Of a stretch of DNA of 64,000 nt, positions 11,963 to 24,267 are shown one piece after another (within the stretch, counting starts at the first letter, position 1; the number at the start of each line of letters is the position of its first letter). This DNA comes from Lepeophtheirus salmonis. Taxonomy: Eukaryota > Arthropoda > Copepoda > Siphonostomatoida > Caligidae. The stretch covers positions 4,838,805 to 4,902,804 of the forward strand of contig NC_052132.2 of assembly GCF_016086655.4 (NCBI RefSeq). The letters are read 5' to 3'. A program made the position numbers and the translations under genes. The notes beneath the pieces are model-generated. The model had not been told where the DNA came from and ran no database searches. It saw only the letters and a program-made list of their open reading frames with translations.

Positions 11963-12391
11963 AAAACGCGTTTTCCGCTTCCCGTGATACATTTCTGATA
12001 ATTAATAAATTACTGCAATTATTTCAAGAGTACTTTACATCCAAAAATAAAAAACAAAGACGCACACAACATTTTTTGTATGGATTTAAAGTACTTCACA
12101 TTGAGTGGATATTTGAGTTAGATATTACGTTTAACGTTACTGGTTGCAAATGTGAAGTACTTTACAGCCCCCAAAAAAAAAAAAAAAAAAAAAGACGCAC
12201 ACAACATTTTTCGTATGGAGTACTCTTGAAATATTTAAGAGCGTGAGAATTTGTTTCATTGAATACAAGATAAATTAAATTATTACTGCTTAAAAGGGAC
12301 ATAAATAATAGTTATGTACTTTTTAGAGTGGATTGTTGCAGTAATTTATTAATTATCAGAAATGTATCACGGGAAGCGGAAAACGCATTTT
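11963..12391. repeat. inverted duplication of the hAT 5' end
   Basis: Two 56-bp arms (11,963-12,018 and 12,336-12,391) are inverted copies with one mismatch. The right arm includes the ATG and first codons of the hAT gene. The left arm therefore carries the same start-codon region facing the other way, MYHGKRKT on the minus strand. Inside lie further inverted pairs: 14 bp ATTTCAAGAGTACT/AGTACTCTTGAAAT, and TAAAGTACTTCACATT with its complement. Two direct copies of a block contain AAAGACGCACACAACATTTT (about 12,055 and 12,190), one next to a long A run. Confidence 0.9.
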
Positions 12392-15233
12392 AACAGAGAG
12401 TTGGTGATTTGTTCTATCTGTCAGAAGGAAATACAGAAGGACAACTTTAATGATCACAAAATTAAACTCCATTAGAATGACCCCAGCTGCAAGTATCAAG
12501 TGAAATTGATCATAAGAAGCAGAAAACATTGAACTTTGCTGTTATGAAAATTTCCTCTGCTACATCCTCATCCTCAGTCACTGCCTCCTCCTGTCCCGAT
12601 GACCCTGCTCCAGTTGAGGCCTTACTGCCTGAACCAAGATCTGAAAAGTCCGTTTCTGCTGAAGAGAAAGTTACTGCAGACACAGAAAATAATGGCGACT
12701 CATCAAATTACCCCAGCGGACGGATTTCTCATGGAATAAGACTTTCTAATCTCGATATCGACCAATCTTCTCTCCCGAGCAGCTCTCTGTAGTCAACAAC
12801 AACAATATTCCCTCTGCAGAGGACTCTGAGACTAGCGACAATGTCCAGGGAGGTGAGAAGAGCAAGACTGAGGAGATGGAGTTTGTGGACGGAGGCCCAG
12901 AGTACCCTGTCGTCTTCATGAGCCAGCTGGGTGACCGGATACTTACCGGGCGGGAGCCAAAGCGGAAGGACATCCAGACCAGAACCAGAGTGGAGACTGA
13001 GCGGGAAACTGTGCCTAAAGTCGAGAGAGATCATCCTCTACAGCCTAAGTTACAAACATACAGTCCTGAGATAGATGACAAATACTCCAGAGACTTTCAA
13101 TATGATTGGTTCCGTAAGTTCCCGTGGCTAGAATATGACGAGGTTGAAAAGTCAGCCAAGTGTTTCGCCTGTTCCAAATTTTCCATTTCCACCCTTGGGA
13201 AATTTGAGTTCAAAACATGGAAAAACAGTTCCTCGTTGAAAGTTCATTCTAACAACAAAAAACACAAACTGTCGATGGAAAAGTGGATCAATTTCCTCAC
13301 ATCAAAGAGAAAGAATACCTCGGTTCTCGGCCATGTTCAGTCTCAACATGCTGAGGAAGTCGTGAAGTGGCGAGCTTATTTGAGGTATCTTTTCCAAACT
13401 GTTGGGTTCCTCGTAAAGCAAGGATTGGCTTTTAGGGGCGATTCCGAAACAATAGAAAAGTTGACGGAATCTAATGAAAACAATCGAGGAAACTTCTTGG
13501 AGCTTTTGTCCCTGCGTTCACACGACAATCATATTCTCAAAGATAAACTGGAGGCCGAAGTCAAAAAATTTGGTTCAGCTGGGGCAGGTTTTGCCAAATG
13601 GACTTCACCTGACATCCAAAATGAGCTGATAGAGATTATAGCATCCAAAGTGACGGAAAATATAATTGAAGATGTCAAGACTTTTGCCGGCGATGATGAC
13701 TACTGGTTCTCTGTGATTGTTGATGAGACATCAGATATGTCAAACACGGAGCAGTTCAGTCTGTCACTGGGATATCTGACGAGTGAAGGCATCAAGAAAG
13801 AGAGCTTCCTCAAGTTTGTAAAAGTTACCCAGACTGACGGCAAATATTTGTTTGAGAAGCTTCACGAGGCTGTCAAGGATCTCGGCCTTAACCCCGCCCG
13901 CACTGTCTCCCTGGCCGCGGACGGTGCCTCCAACATATCCAGCATCAAGAAGGGTCTTGCCGCCAGGTGGAAGGAAGCAGCCCCACTGTGTGTCTACATC
14001 CACTGCTACGCCCATGTCCTCAATCTTGTAGTCAAGGATCTTATCTCAGATATAACCCTGTTGAGAAATACAATGGGGACAGTACAAATTTTATACAACT
14101 TCATTGAAGGGTCACCAAAGAGGTCAGCAATCTACAAGTTGGTGAAGATAACAAGTAAAGATGAGGAGCATGCCAAGGTGATGACCCTGAAGAACCAGTC
14201 TGCTACCGCTGGAGTCTCCGCTACGATGCTGTACACGCTGTATCTCTAGGGATGGTCAGAATCATGAAGACCCTCATAATAATGAGAAAAGATAAAGATA
14301 CATTGTCGAGTTCAACAGCAACTTCTCTGCTCAACAGCATCTTTAGTCACGAATTTGTTTTCGGCATTGAACTGTTGAAGACACTCCTCAGACACACATC
14401 TAGCTTGTCAGATGAACTTCAAGGCAGAAAGGTTGACCTAACAAAGGCCCGGAAACACGTCAACCTAGTGATTAGGACTCTTGAAGATCTTAAGAATGAG
14501 AAAATCTTTGAATCAATCTGGAAACTTGCTGAGTTGAAGTCGTCTGAGATGAAATCAGTATTTGATCAGGAGGACTCAATTGATTTGGAATTCAAGGAGG
14601 CGAAGATTCCAAGGAGAATAAAGTGGAAAGGAACAACTGAATCCTACTTCCGTGAAACACATTTCGATGTTGCAATCAATAAGATTGTATTAGAGCTTGA
14701 GAGCAGATTTGCCACCGATGATACAAATATCACAATGGATCTCATTGCAATCGTCAATGACAGTGAAGTGGAGACCTGTGTCATTGAGCGTGTCGCCAAG
14801 CACTACAGACTTGAACTCGAGCAGCTCCAGTCAGACCATGCAATCTTCCAGCAATTCAAGGTTAATATTATAATGTTTCATTTTGCATTATATGTTTAAA
14901 ATTTATATTTCTCTAGGCAGATATTGACACAGAAGACATGGTTTTGTCACAAATTGCTGCGGAGTTTATAAGCTCGGGAGTGTTCCGCCTGATGCCGGAG
15001 CTATACAAGGTGATCGTTATCCTGGCCTCAATGCCCAGCTGTGAGGCGGAGCGGTCATTCTTCTGTCTCAGAAGGCTCAAGAACCACATGAGGACCACCA
15101 TGGACCAGGAGAGGCTCTCCTCACCCTCTTGAACATGGACAGGGTGATGGTGGACAAGGTGCTCCATGAAGATATGGACAGTTTGATTGACACCTTTGTG
15201 TCAAGGAAAGAGAGAAAAAACTTCTTTTTCTAA
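12362..15233 (+). pseudogene. hAT transposase (TTF zinc finger / DUF4371 type), frameshifted
   Basis: The start is the ATG at 12,362 (MYHGKRKTHF). A C2H2-like finger follows (CSICQKEI, then HKIKLH), then an in-frame TAG at 12,473. The frame moves to a Ser/Pro-rich stretch (12,529-12,792) and then to the main ORF (open 12,750-14,249). The main ORF holds a TTF-type finger (WFRKFPWLEYDEVEKSAKCF with CFAC, then HSNNKKH) and a DUF4371/RNase-H-like core with VDETSDMSN, SLAADGASN and CYAHVLNL. A one-base deletion near 14,206-14,212 breaks the conserved TRW motif; the protein continues one frame back through LRYDAVHAV to 14,860. After a 56-bp intron comes the hAT dimerisation region (PSCEAERSFFCLRRLKNHM). 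Another one-base loss near 15,117 precedes the terminal LNMDRVMVDKVL, ending at TAA 15,231. Several independent breaks make it a pseudogene, though a well-preserved one. Confidence 0.9.
14861..14916 (+). other. 56-bp spliceosomal-type intron in hAT gene
   Basis: Starts GTTAATATTA and ends TTTCTCTAG. It interrupts the reading frame exactly between codons (phase 0): CAATTCAAG joins GCAGATATT, and the coding frame is restored across it. It is AT-rich and contains stops. A retrocopy would have lost it, so this copy moved as DNA. Confidence 0.8.
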
Positions 15234-16992
15234 TCATGATAAAGAACACATGCATTTCAAACACATCCCCATGTATACATGCGAGTTAAGAACATCAAGA
15301 CTTGTGAACATAATTTATTTTCTGTCGATGTAACCGTTTCATGGTATATTATAATCTCGTTCATTATCTTCATCCGTTATTATTTTAAAAATATTTAAGG
15401 AGGTTTAAATTGTTTGACTTAATTGTATAGTTCAAAAATTTTCTCTCATTCTTGCACCGTGCATTTTATACTCCATTATACTCCTTCCTTTATGAATAGG
15501 TCGGCATTGACTTTCCGTCTAGAGTTTTTCCTTTTAATTTTATTTTTCCCAATGTTTGCCTGAAGAAAATAATGGTCAGACAGTCCATTGGACGATATTC
15601 TTGCACGATTTAATCTATGCTGTAGCATTTGCCCTGTTTAAATATCCCACGTTCACCACTGAAAATCAACCGTTCACCCTTGTAAAGTGGACCGAAAAAT
15701 CTTCCTGACATACGGCACTGACTCTACTTAAAACGATTTAGACTGTAATAATAAAAGTCATCTCATTAAATATCGAACAACTTTTTTTTCGGGCTTAAAT
15801 AAAAGAAGGCCAGTTCGAATTTTTTTTAAAGGAGCAATATAAAAAAAAAAATAACGTAGTTCTTGAGAGGGGGGCAAAAACCTTGAAAGTTCCCATGGGG
15901 GAGGAGGGTGTGTTATAATTATATGAAACAAACAACCACTTTGCTTATGAATGACCTCATATAAAAAATCTATTGATTTGCAGATTGAAATGAAATAGTG
16001 TTGAGTTTCTGTCTATAAATCCTATACCGGTATAAGACCATTATAATTTGTGTTGGATTGAACTAATTTGGCCCTTAAATCAAGTTGGGTCTAGATTTGA
16101 CATTGGGGAGGGGGAATGGTCCATAGAGTACTCAACCTAACTTAATAATGTTTTATTTATTAATGTGTATTACTTAGATTTTGTATCATTGGTAAGTTGT
16201 TTGAACTGAGGGACTTTATAAGTATTATTCTTAAAGGATATATCTTTTAAAAACAAGTTCCGCATTTTTTTTTTTTGCATTAAATTGTATATAGAAAGCA
16301 GTTTTTAAGAAAATATTGAGTTCAAAACAATTTAACCAATAATAATAAAAAGGTTACTGCCATACACTTTTTCTACATTTTGAAGCAAAGGGTAAAGATA
16401 CAATTTAAAAATGTTTAAGAAAACAAGGTTATCAGAGATGCTCTAAACAGTTCAATGAAAAAAAAAAAAGAGAAAAAGATTTTGAACTCATATATGTATG
16501 GATTATCTTAAGGAAGATAAAGTTAGTAAACTTTATGAGTCTTTAGTTAGTCTCAAGTCTGTTTCAAGTAATTATACTTAAATCCAAGACAAGTTACAAA
16601 TGACAATTGATATACTTCATCCAAAATTATAGAGGCCCTTTAACTATAAAATTCATATGATCTATGTTAATAGAGCAATGTTTGACTGTTTGCCGACTCC
16701 TGATTCTCGAGTGTGCTCTTTATATATTATAAATACATATACTAGATCTAATAAATGACAATGTAGCAAGGAGTGTATGTAGCTATAGCTCTGCGTGTCA
16801 TATCAAAAAATTATAATAGTCAGTTATACGCTGATTGCTCAAGAGTTCATTGAAAAAGGGTTTTATACCTTAACACAATACGGAAGTACTTAAAGAGTTC
16901 TTTTGAAAGAAGTCATTTAGTATTTGTGTATGTAATTTTTAATAATTATACTTATCTTATATATTTTTATATATAACACTGTCAACTCCTTA
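15234..16992. other. 3' flank of hAT and AT-rich filler
   Basis: I looked for the right terminal repeat of the hAT element and could not identify it. A G-rich patch at 15,865-15,910 resembles the GGGGAGGGGTGTTG motif near 22.6 kb. No gene seen. Confidence 0.5.
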
Positions 16993-17127
16993 CTGGCTTC
17001 CATTCTCGAAGCAGTGGGCAACATGGACTAGGAGTTCCTCATCAAGGGCTGTGTCAGGTTCAGGGCCAGATTGGAGCCTGTGGTTGAAGCTGGAGATAGT
17101 TGGTTTGAGGGAATGACTTTACTATGA
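16993..17127 (+). pseudogene. Tc1/mariner transposase C-terminal fragment
   Basis: A 44-codon frame with one internal TAG reads LEAVGNMD, stop, EFLIKGCVRFRARLEPVVEA, then WFEGMTLL and TGA. This is the usual mariner/maT C-terminal pattern, in which a Met-Asp/Glu-acid motif is followed by Phe-Arg-x-Arg-Leu and an Ala-Glu-Gly end. Everything upstream of it is lost. Not enough remains to assign a family. Confidence 0.65.
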
Positions 17128-18437
17128 ATCCTGTCATCTAAGAGCAAAATATTTGTGAATGCCTGAATTAATTTTTTTCATTCTAAAAAAATAGAGTTCT
17201 ATCAGTACCGTCCTAATAAAATTTGTGAGTTGGTCCTTATCGATCATATTTCTGTGGATTTTGGATTTACCGTCATTCCAGCTGTTCAGCATAACCTATT
17301 TCTAAGAGACAAGATGCCTAAATTAGTAAGTAGAAAGTTTTATTTCTTATTTTCTTCGTTTTTATATTGTTCAATCCTTGCTCGGAGGAAGGAAATAAAA
17401 AAATAGCTAGGACCGTAGTACTGAAGGACCGACTAATTGGTTCTTAGTATTTTAGAACTGTATAAATGATTGAACTGTAAAAAGAAAGACTAAAAAAATC
17501 CGATACATAATAGACATATATTGACTCCTCTAGGAGTGACCGTGAATCGACCCTAGACATTGAGTTTCGGAAAATAATTTTTTCGAACGTGTTGTCTATT
17601 GAGTTACGTTGCTCCATAACACCGTATTTAGTTTTCAGCTGTTGATTTTTCTGTTTTTTTTTCCTCCAGGATTAGTACTTTGAACGTTGATTGGTTTAAT
17701 TTGAATTAGCTGTTGTTAAGCTGTGAAAAATTCCTAACAATTATTGAATGATAGTTCCAAACTCACAAAGGTGCTTATTGCCTGTAACAATGTAACATAC
17801 TCCTATTCACTGTAGATCATCCTATTTTCAACAAATTTTTGGATATATTCGCCGGTAATCCCGCCCCTTGCCGAAGAACCATAGTTCAATTAATTGAGGA
17901 TGTTGGTCAAGATGTCATCTCTGATTATCAATGGCCCATAATCTCTTAGAAATGTCCTTCAAAAAACTAAAGTAATGTAAAACTAACTACATAAAAAGTC
18001 TTAATAAGAAGTCTTATCTTCGGGGCTAACTATACAGGGTATTAACATAAAATCGGCAGCATTTTTCAATTTTTAAAATTGTCAGCTAGGCCTCATTTTT
18101 CGGCAAGTTTACTTTAAAGTTGATCTGCACTGTTTTTAAATTCACTGTAAGTAAAAAAATATTGAAATACTTTATATTTAATATTTCATAACTCAATATA
18201 TCATTAAACTTACTTACCATGTAATTTTATTGATAACATTATTTTTATCAATGGTACCATAAGCCTAGCTCCTGCCTTCTCCTCTCCCTTTTACAAAAAT
18301 CCCATTTTTACATTTGTATGTATTAATGGAAATCGGGTGTACTTTTTAGGTCACCCAGTTTTTTTTGGTGAGTTGTCAAAACTCAAGAATGAACTTTCTT
18401 TTCCTAATCTGCTGTCTTTATTATTTAATTTCTGAGG
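17128..18437. other. AT-rich, nothing recognised
   Basis: No supported feature. Confidence 0.5.
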
Positions 18438-18715
18438 ACTGAACTTACTTTTCTCATAAAAGACGGTGATTTAACTTGAGAATTTGTTACAAAGTTATAA
18501 TGGAAAGTCCTTGTGGGACTCAAAGTGTAATTGAGGATTGCCATTGGGATCATTCGAAACTTTGTCTTCATTTATTTCCTTCTCACTATCCCCCTCGTCG
18601 CAGTTGATTGTCGCTGATATAATAGACCGTCATGATAGCTGAGCTACTCTTCTCCAAACATTTTTTGAATAATCAGGGTTACCAAGTTGATTTTGGGTTT
18701 CATTTTTTTTAACAT
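18438..18715 (+). repeat. dispersed repeat family D1, copy 1
   Basis: Aligns by eye with 41,895-42,215 and 56,679-56,998. Shared landmarks in order are GAACTTxCTTTxCT, a GAGxATTTGTTxxxxAGTTATAAT block, GGACTCAxAGT, GAGGATxG, a C-rich patch (CCCCCTC), a GCTGAxxTAA block, CTAxxTTGCTCxxCTCCAAA and a GGTTAC/AGTTGAT end. Confidence 0.7.
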
Positions 18716-21593
18716 GTCCAAAATACTTTCGATGAGTATCACTGTACTTAGTATATCTTTTGTGTAAGTCGTAACCTGTTTAAACAGATTGTACAGTAGT
18801 GTAGCCCATGTATATGTACATAAAACGAACATCAAGCTACAGTTCAAGGCACCCTCCCATTTTTTTACATATGGCAATAGTCTTGTTCAGAAGAAATTTT
18901 ATCTCAAAATTCCTATTAGAAGACGTTACTCAACATAATTGCAATTTTATAATGATGGATTAGTTTAAATGAACTATAAAAAGGACAGAGGGTAAGCTTG
19001 AACTCTTATTTATAAACCAAGTTAGGAAATGTTTTTTCCATACATCAACATACGTAGAATATGTATCATGTTTTAAAAATATGATAAAAACAGTCCAAAT
19101 CAGCTATTATTCAATTTTTATATTGCACAACTAATAACTAAATTAAATTATTCTACAGACTATACACCAAATAACAAATAAAAATTGAAAATAACATACT
19201 TTTGCAGTAGCATACCTACATATTACTTAATCATACCCTAATTTTGCTTATTTAAAGTATATAAACGACTTTTTTTTTAAGTAAGACCATATACGTGTAT
19301 TAAATATTTATTTAAACGCCTTAAAATTTGTTAACCCTTTACGGTTTAGATTAAGGTGATATTTGCCTTCCTATTTATTTACATTTTGTAAATCTATTAT
19401 TGACTTTTGTTTCCTCAATTTGTTGAATTTCCCCTTAATATTTTTGAACTAACATTGATTATTCTTGGAAATACACCAAACATCATTCTTATGCGAAGTC
19501 CTGTAGCTGTTTATTCTGATAGATGGATTAGAAGCTGATATACCCATAAAAATACACATGTACAGGTTTCAATTTGTAAATCTAATTACCGACTACTAAT
19601 TATTGTTGGTATCATTTTATTATGATCCATTCAAATTACAAATTTATTCGATTCTATGTATACCCATGAGCTCATAAGATTAATGACAGGGTGCGACCTC
19701 TATTAAACAAACTTCACTATTTTTTTTGAAAGTATTTTTTCCTACACTTAGTAACTGATTTTAATCAAAACCAATTCTAAATAAGTGCTGAATAAAAAAT
19801 GAATGACGTCAATAACGACCTCGATTCGACCTAGGAAACGGGAGCAAGTCTTGATTAATGTCTACTTTGACATAGTCCAGGTTCATCCCGGACCCTGCAC
19901 ATTAGCTTGGAATTTTTAATGTAATAGGATCTGTTGGCGTGTTGCTCTTTTTAACTGACGCCAAACACTAGCCAGAGGCTAGCCACCAAAAAAAAAAAAC
20001 AACGTTCAATCTGTACATTGCACGTGTACTCAAAATTCATTTTTAATCTTCCGTTAGTGAACATTACTTTTTACGCAGTTAATGAGCTGGATTTACCCTA
20101 AATTTTGAGTCAATTTTAATAAATGATCCTCAGTCGACATAGACTCAAAATTATGCTAGAAAAATTAGTCATATTTTTGTAACGATTTTTTTCCATTTTG
20201 TACTCGTATTTTTCATACAAAAAACTTGACTGATTTTAGGACAAGTAGAAAAAAATATTTTTAGAATTATTCTGAACAACATTAGATTAGAGAAGAAAAA
20301 AGATATAATTTGTGACTATTATAGTCAAAAAAATATAATTTCCTTTTTGATAAAAACTTTTTTGAAACATGAATTACTTTTAACGGATTTTCGGTACCAA
20401 AAATGTACTCATTAGTTTTGATGAGGTTGAGTGTGATAAATAATATAATTGCTAATTGTACATTAGTAACAACACATATACCTTAAATTAACAAATAAGA
20501 GAAATTAGGGAAAGCAGAAGAACCAATTAAAAACAAACAAACTAATAAAATCCACCAAACCTTGATAAAAATTGGAAAAATTCTAGAAAAATTCCAAGAA
20601 AATGCAAACAATTTGGATTAATTATTCTAAAGGATGTTCTCTGGAGCATACTAATTTTTTTCTGGGATCAATTCCATTTTAAACAGGTTTGGAGCAATAA
20701 AATAAAATTTGTGGGACAAAACATCCCAGTTCACTAACGAAGGATCAAATAACGACTGTACGCTGTATATAGTACAAGGTGAACAGTTGTTACTTTTTAA
20801 AAGAGCTCTGAAATACGAGTTTCTACGTTTACCTATATCACAAATTTGCAAGCATAAAAAACATAATCTTTACTCTTTCAATATTATGTTTAAATTGGTC
20901 AACCAGAACTTGGAACAAAACAGTCCTCCATAGTTTTTAGAAGAGTGATATTTCCTTATTTGTAATGATTATGTATCCATAAAGTTATTATTATATTATT
21001 AGAATATTCTATGACGTCTTTTTATTCTTATTTTATACAACAAAAAAACAACAACTTGAAAATGAAAGTTTAAGAACCATAAATCAAAAAAGAAATAAAT
21101 AAAATTGAGATATATTTATTTATATATCACATACTTTATATAATAGGCTTTCTTTTCAATACTTGAAAACATTCATGCATTAGTTTAAGTGATACATATT
21201 AAATAGAAAATCAATAATTCTTCTTTTTTTCTACCCTAAATAGCCTAAAGATACTACCCATTTTGAAAAGTAACTAAAATTTTTTTTAGTGTTGAGTTAA
21301 ATGAAGTCGAACCGAGACTTGAAGGATAAACTCGAGTCTATAAATTAGAAAAGAAAAAAAGAAGAGAAACTAGAATGAGCGCTCTGTAGAGCGCAAAACC
21401 TTCGCCTAAAAGTAAATTGAAATATTTATCTCAATTTGTTCCAAAGTTATGGTCCATTATACATTTTTTACGTTTCATGTTACCTTGACTTCTTAAAATT
21501 TAATGACCTCTTACTGTGACCATATATAATCTTCGTACCAAAATCTAAAAAACAAACAAACAGAGTCAAAAACATAACCTCCCTACAACTTCC
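18716..21593. other. AT-rich, nothing recognised
   Basis: No convincing coding or RNA feature. Confidence 0.5.
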
Positions 21594-21961
21594 TTGGCAG
21601 AGTTAAACATTGAGCAGCTACCAAAAAGGAACAAAGACGATCAGGGACAACATCTTTTGGCAATACTACAGAGACAAATTAAAGGGGGCTGCGAGGGAAC
21701 GAGAAAGAGTACAGGACTTTATCAAGCGTGTCTGGGATCTATCCTCACACCAAAGCAGATGTACTTGAAATATCGTATTTTGTCTCTGAGGTTGATATTA
21801 AATTGCAGTGTTTATTATGTAGATCACAATATCATAATGTTTATCATACGAGGAGTTTTTCTCTGGCTGCTCTAAACGAGTTTGTGTGGACAAAATTGGC
21901 CGAGAGGAGAGGAAGAGATACACACATCAAGCTACAAGTCCAGCCACCCTCCCATTTTTGA
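21594..21961 (+). other. overlapping open frames, unrecognised
   Basis: Three frames are each open for part of this block. One frame reads YYRDKLKGAARERERVQDF and then KRVWDLSSHQSRCT, which looks protein-like. A second contains ELNIEQLPKRNKDDQGQH, and the third (21,728-21,961) has three Cys/His residues (CLLCRSQYHNVYH). The pattern suggests a decayed coding region with frame shifts, perhaps of retroelement origin. I do not recognise it. Confidence 0.3.
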
Positions 21962-22542
21962 CTCAATCAGGTGACAACAGTGATGAGAAGAGAAGAAAAA
22001 CAACACGTTTTATTTAAATAAAGAAAAGAAGAATCATCCCTGATCAGTGATCATAAGATATTATGTTATATTAATGTGGCTCTAGTTAATTATTAGTGAT
22101 GTATTTATTATACTTACGTTTAATTGTAAGTTTGACATATTTATTTGATTGATTGAATACTACTATTTTATTCTTATATTAGCATTTGTCAATACTTATC
22201 TTGAAATATATGACGTGAATTCTTATTCAGTGTGGAGGCTAGGATTCTAGGATTGATTCCCCGAGCGTGGGATTAATAAAACGGCCCATCTCATCTACTC
22301 GTCTCTTCTCTTATGAGAACGAAGTTATTGAGACAAAATGTTGTATCCAAATTAGGTTTATTTTCTTAATAGTTCATATTATTTATATTTTTTTTGTTAA
22401 TAATCATCTAATAATTGTAGTTGTTATTTTGTTATATTTTATCGTTTAAAATTGACTTGTTTCAATTGACTGTTTCTATTTATTTTATTTATGAAGAGTC
22501 AATGTATGTATTGCCATATTTTGATGGCCACTGTATAAATTT
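21962..22542. other. AT-rich, nothing recognised
   Basis: No supported feature. Confidence 0.5.
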
Positions 22543-22826
22543 AGAAGGGGCGTGAGTAGGATTTTTTGTTGGGGAGAGGGGTGTTGTGCCTTTTGACATA
22601 ATGTTTTTGTGTATTTATAATTTGCAAAATTTGACGGATAACCTATTTTTGTCAATATTTGAAGTTTAATTTTTTGGTATAACAATAGAAGGTTCATAAG
22701 TAGGATTTTTTTATTGGGGAGAGGGGTGTTGTGCCTTTTGACATAATGTTTTTGTGTATTTATAAATACCAAAGTTTGACAGATAATTAATTTTTGTCAA
22801 TATTTGAAGTTCAATTTTTTTCTTTA
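22543..22826 (+). repeat. tandem duplication, 145-bp unit, two copies
   Basis: Units start at 22,543 and 22,688. Both carry TAGGATTTTTT, GGGGAGAGGGGTGTTGTGCC, TTTTGACATAATGTTTTTGT, a TTTGACxGATAA block and TTTTTGTCAATATTTGAAGT in the same order. They differ at only a few positions, so the duplication is young. Confidence 0.85.
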
Positions 22827-23029
22827 ATTGGTTAGATGGTTCAATTTTCTATACAACTTCGACAGACCATCATATATCCTAAAAAATCAATAAAATAAGG
22901 GATGTTGAAATAATATCCCCGGTCATTGTATGTGTTAATAGAACTACATATTTTATATTTGGTAAAATAAAGTAATTGTTGAAATAAGAAAAGTCATTAA
23001 GTTGTAGCTCAATCGAAAAAATATTTAAT

Positions 23030-23510
23030 TAATACTAGTAGTATTACCCAAAACTACCCGGAGTTATTAAGCTTCGCCTAAAAGACAAAAATTTCTCTAA
23101 TAATCTAGAAGATAACTCACCGAGTAATTATTTGCATTACTGTGCTTTTTTCGTAAGTATACTCACATGTAACTATTCTATACTTATATCAGATCATATG
23201 TGTTCTCTCCTCACCAATAAGAGAATAATAAAAAAAGTTTTAGGGAAAAAAAAGAATTTGATGATTGATGTGTACTTTAGTCTCTATAGCAATCACAAAC
23301 AAAAATATGAGTTACTACATACAAAACGCTTTCGAGAGTTAATTCATTTTTATAAACTAGGTTTTTTATTTTATTGAATTCTTAACAAATAGTGTAAATG
23401 CATAGGAATTAAGAAATTCATAAGAAAGCAACAAAAAAACAAAAAACAACCACACATAAATATTATACATGAGGAAGCACTATACGTAGTGCACCCTGTG
23501 ACTGTTTTTC
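23030..23510 (-). repeat. dispersed repeat family D2, copy A
   Basis: Shares several ordered blocks with 50,870-51,130: AAAGACAAAxxTTTCT, TCTAGAAGATA, ACTCACATxTAACTA and a GTACTTTAGTCT block. It ends (23,466-23,507, inverted) in a module also found at 2612-2650 and 51,838-51,882, which contains the palindrome-like GCACTATACGTAGTGC. Confidence 0.5.
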
Positions 23511-24267
23511 ATACAGTCGTACAGACTAACTTTCTTTTATTTATAAGATTACAAAAGCCAGGAATATCGTATTGACATCCTCAGCTGTTCGAGTGTTAAT
23601 TCAATGAAATACTTACAGCGAATAGATATTACTGTTTTACTTTTCATATTATAAATTGGGATTGATTAAAAAAATATTTAGTCACAGCGCCACGAAGCTC
23701 AAAATATTTGATGAGATTTAGTGATAACAATCCCTGTACCGAATTAATAAAATATAAAGTTTTTACTTGTTTTTTTTTCAAATTTGAAAATTGAATCACG
23801 ATTTGAGTCGAGCAGACAAAACATTTGATACAATTCTAATCTTGACTAGATTCCCCCCCCCCTTTTTCAGAAATAAAGGAATGCCTAACATGTAATTTTG
23901 TAAAATAATAATATATTTGTATATTAAATCGGCTCAACGTATGCTCAATTCTTATAATACAAGTTATATATAGATATAGCATTAATAGAACCATATTATA
24001 TTAAATTAACCCCATATTATAAATAAATGACCCAAAAAGAATATATCTTATCTATCAATGTCAGAAAACAATATATGTAAGCTAATCAAATGTTTTTTTT
24101 TGTTGTAGTAGGGTAGACCCGAGGCACTTGCAACATACATTTTTCTCAAATATAAAAAAAAACTGGGGGACTCCTTTCAAATGAGGCAGTTAGAAACGCA
24201 ACTATTGCAGAACTCATGCAACAAAAAAAATATCCACATACATATGGACTAAAAATAATATAAATTC
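23511..24267. other. AT-rich, nothing recognised
   Basis: No gene seen; short homopolymer runs only. Confidence 0.5.

Noticed and set aside
12729..13034. Minus-strand open frames opposite the hAT N-terminus
   Set aside because: Shadows of the plus-strand coding region; no recognisable domains.
22485..22772. Minus-strand open frame with a duplicated KTLCQKAQHPSPQQK-like segment
   Set aside because: The protein repeat is simply the 145-bp tandem DNA duplication read through; no other coding sign.
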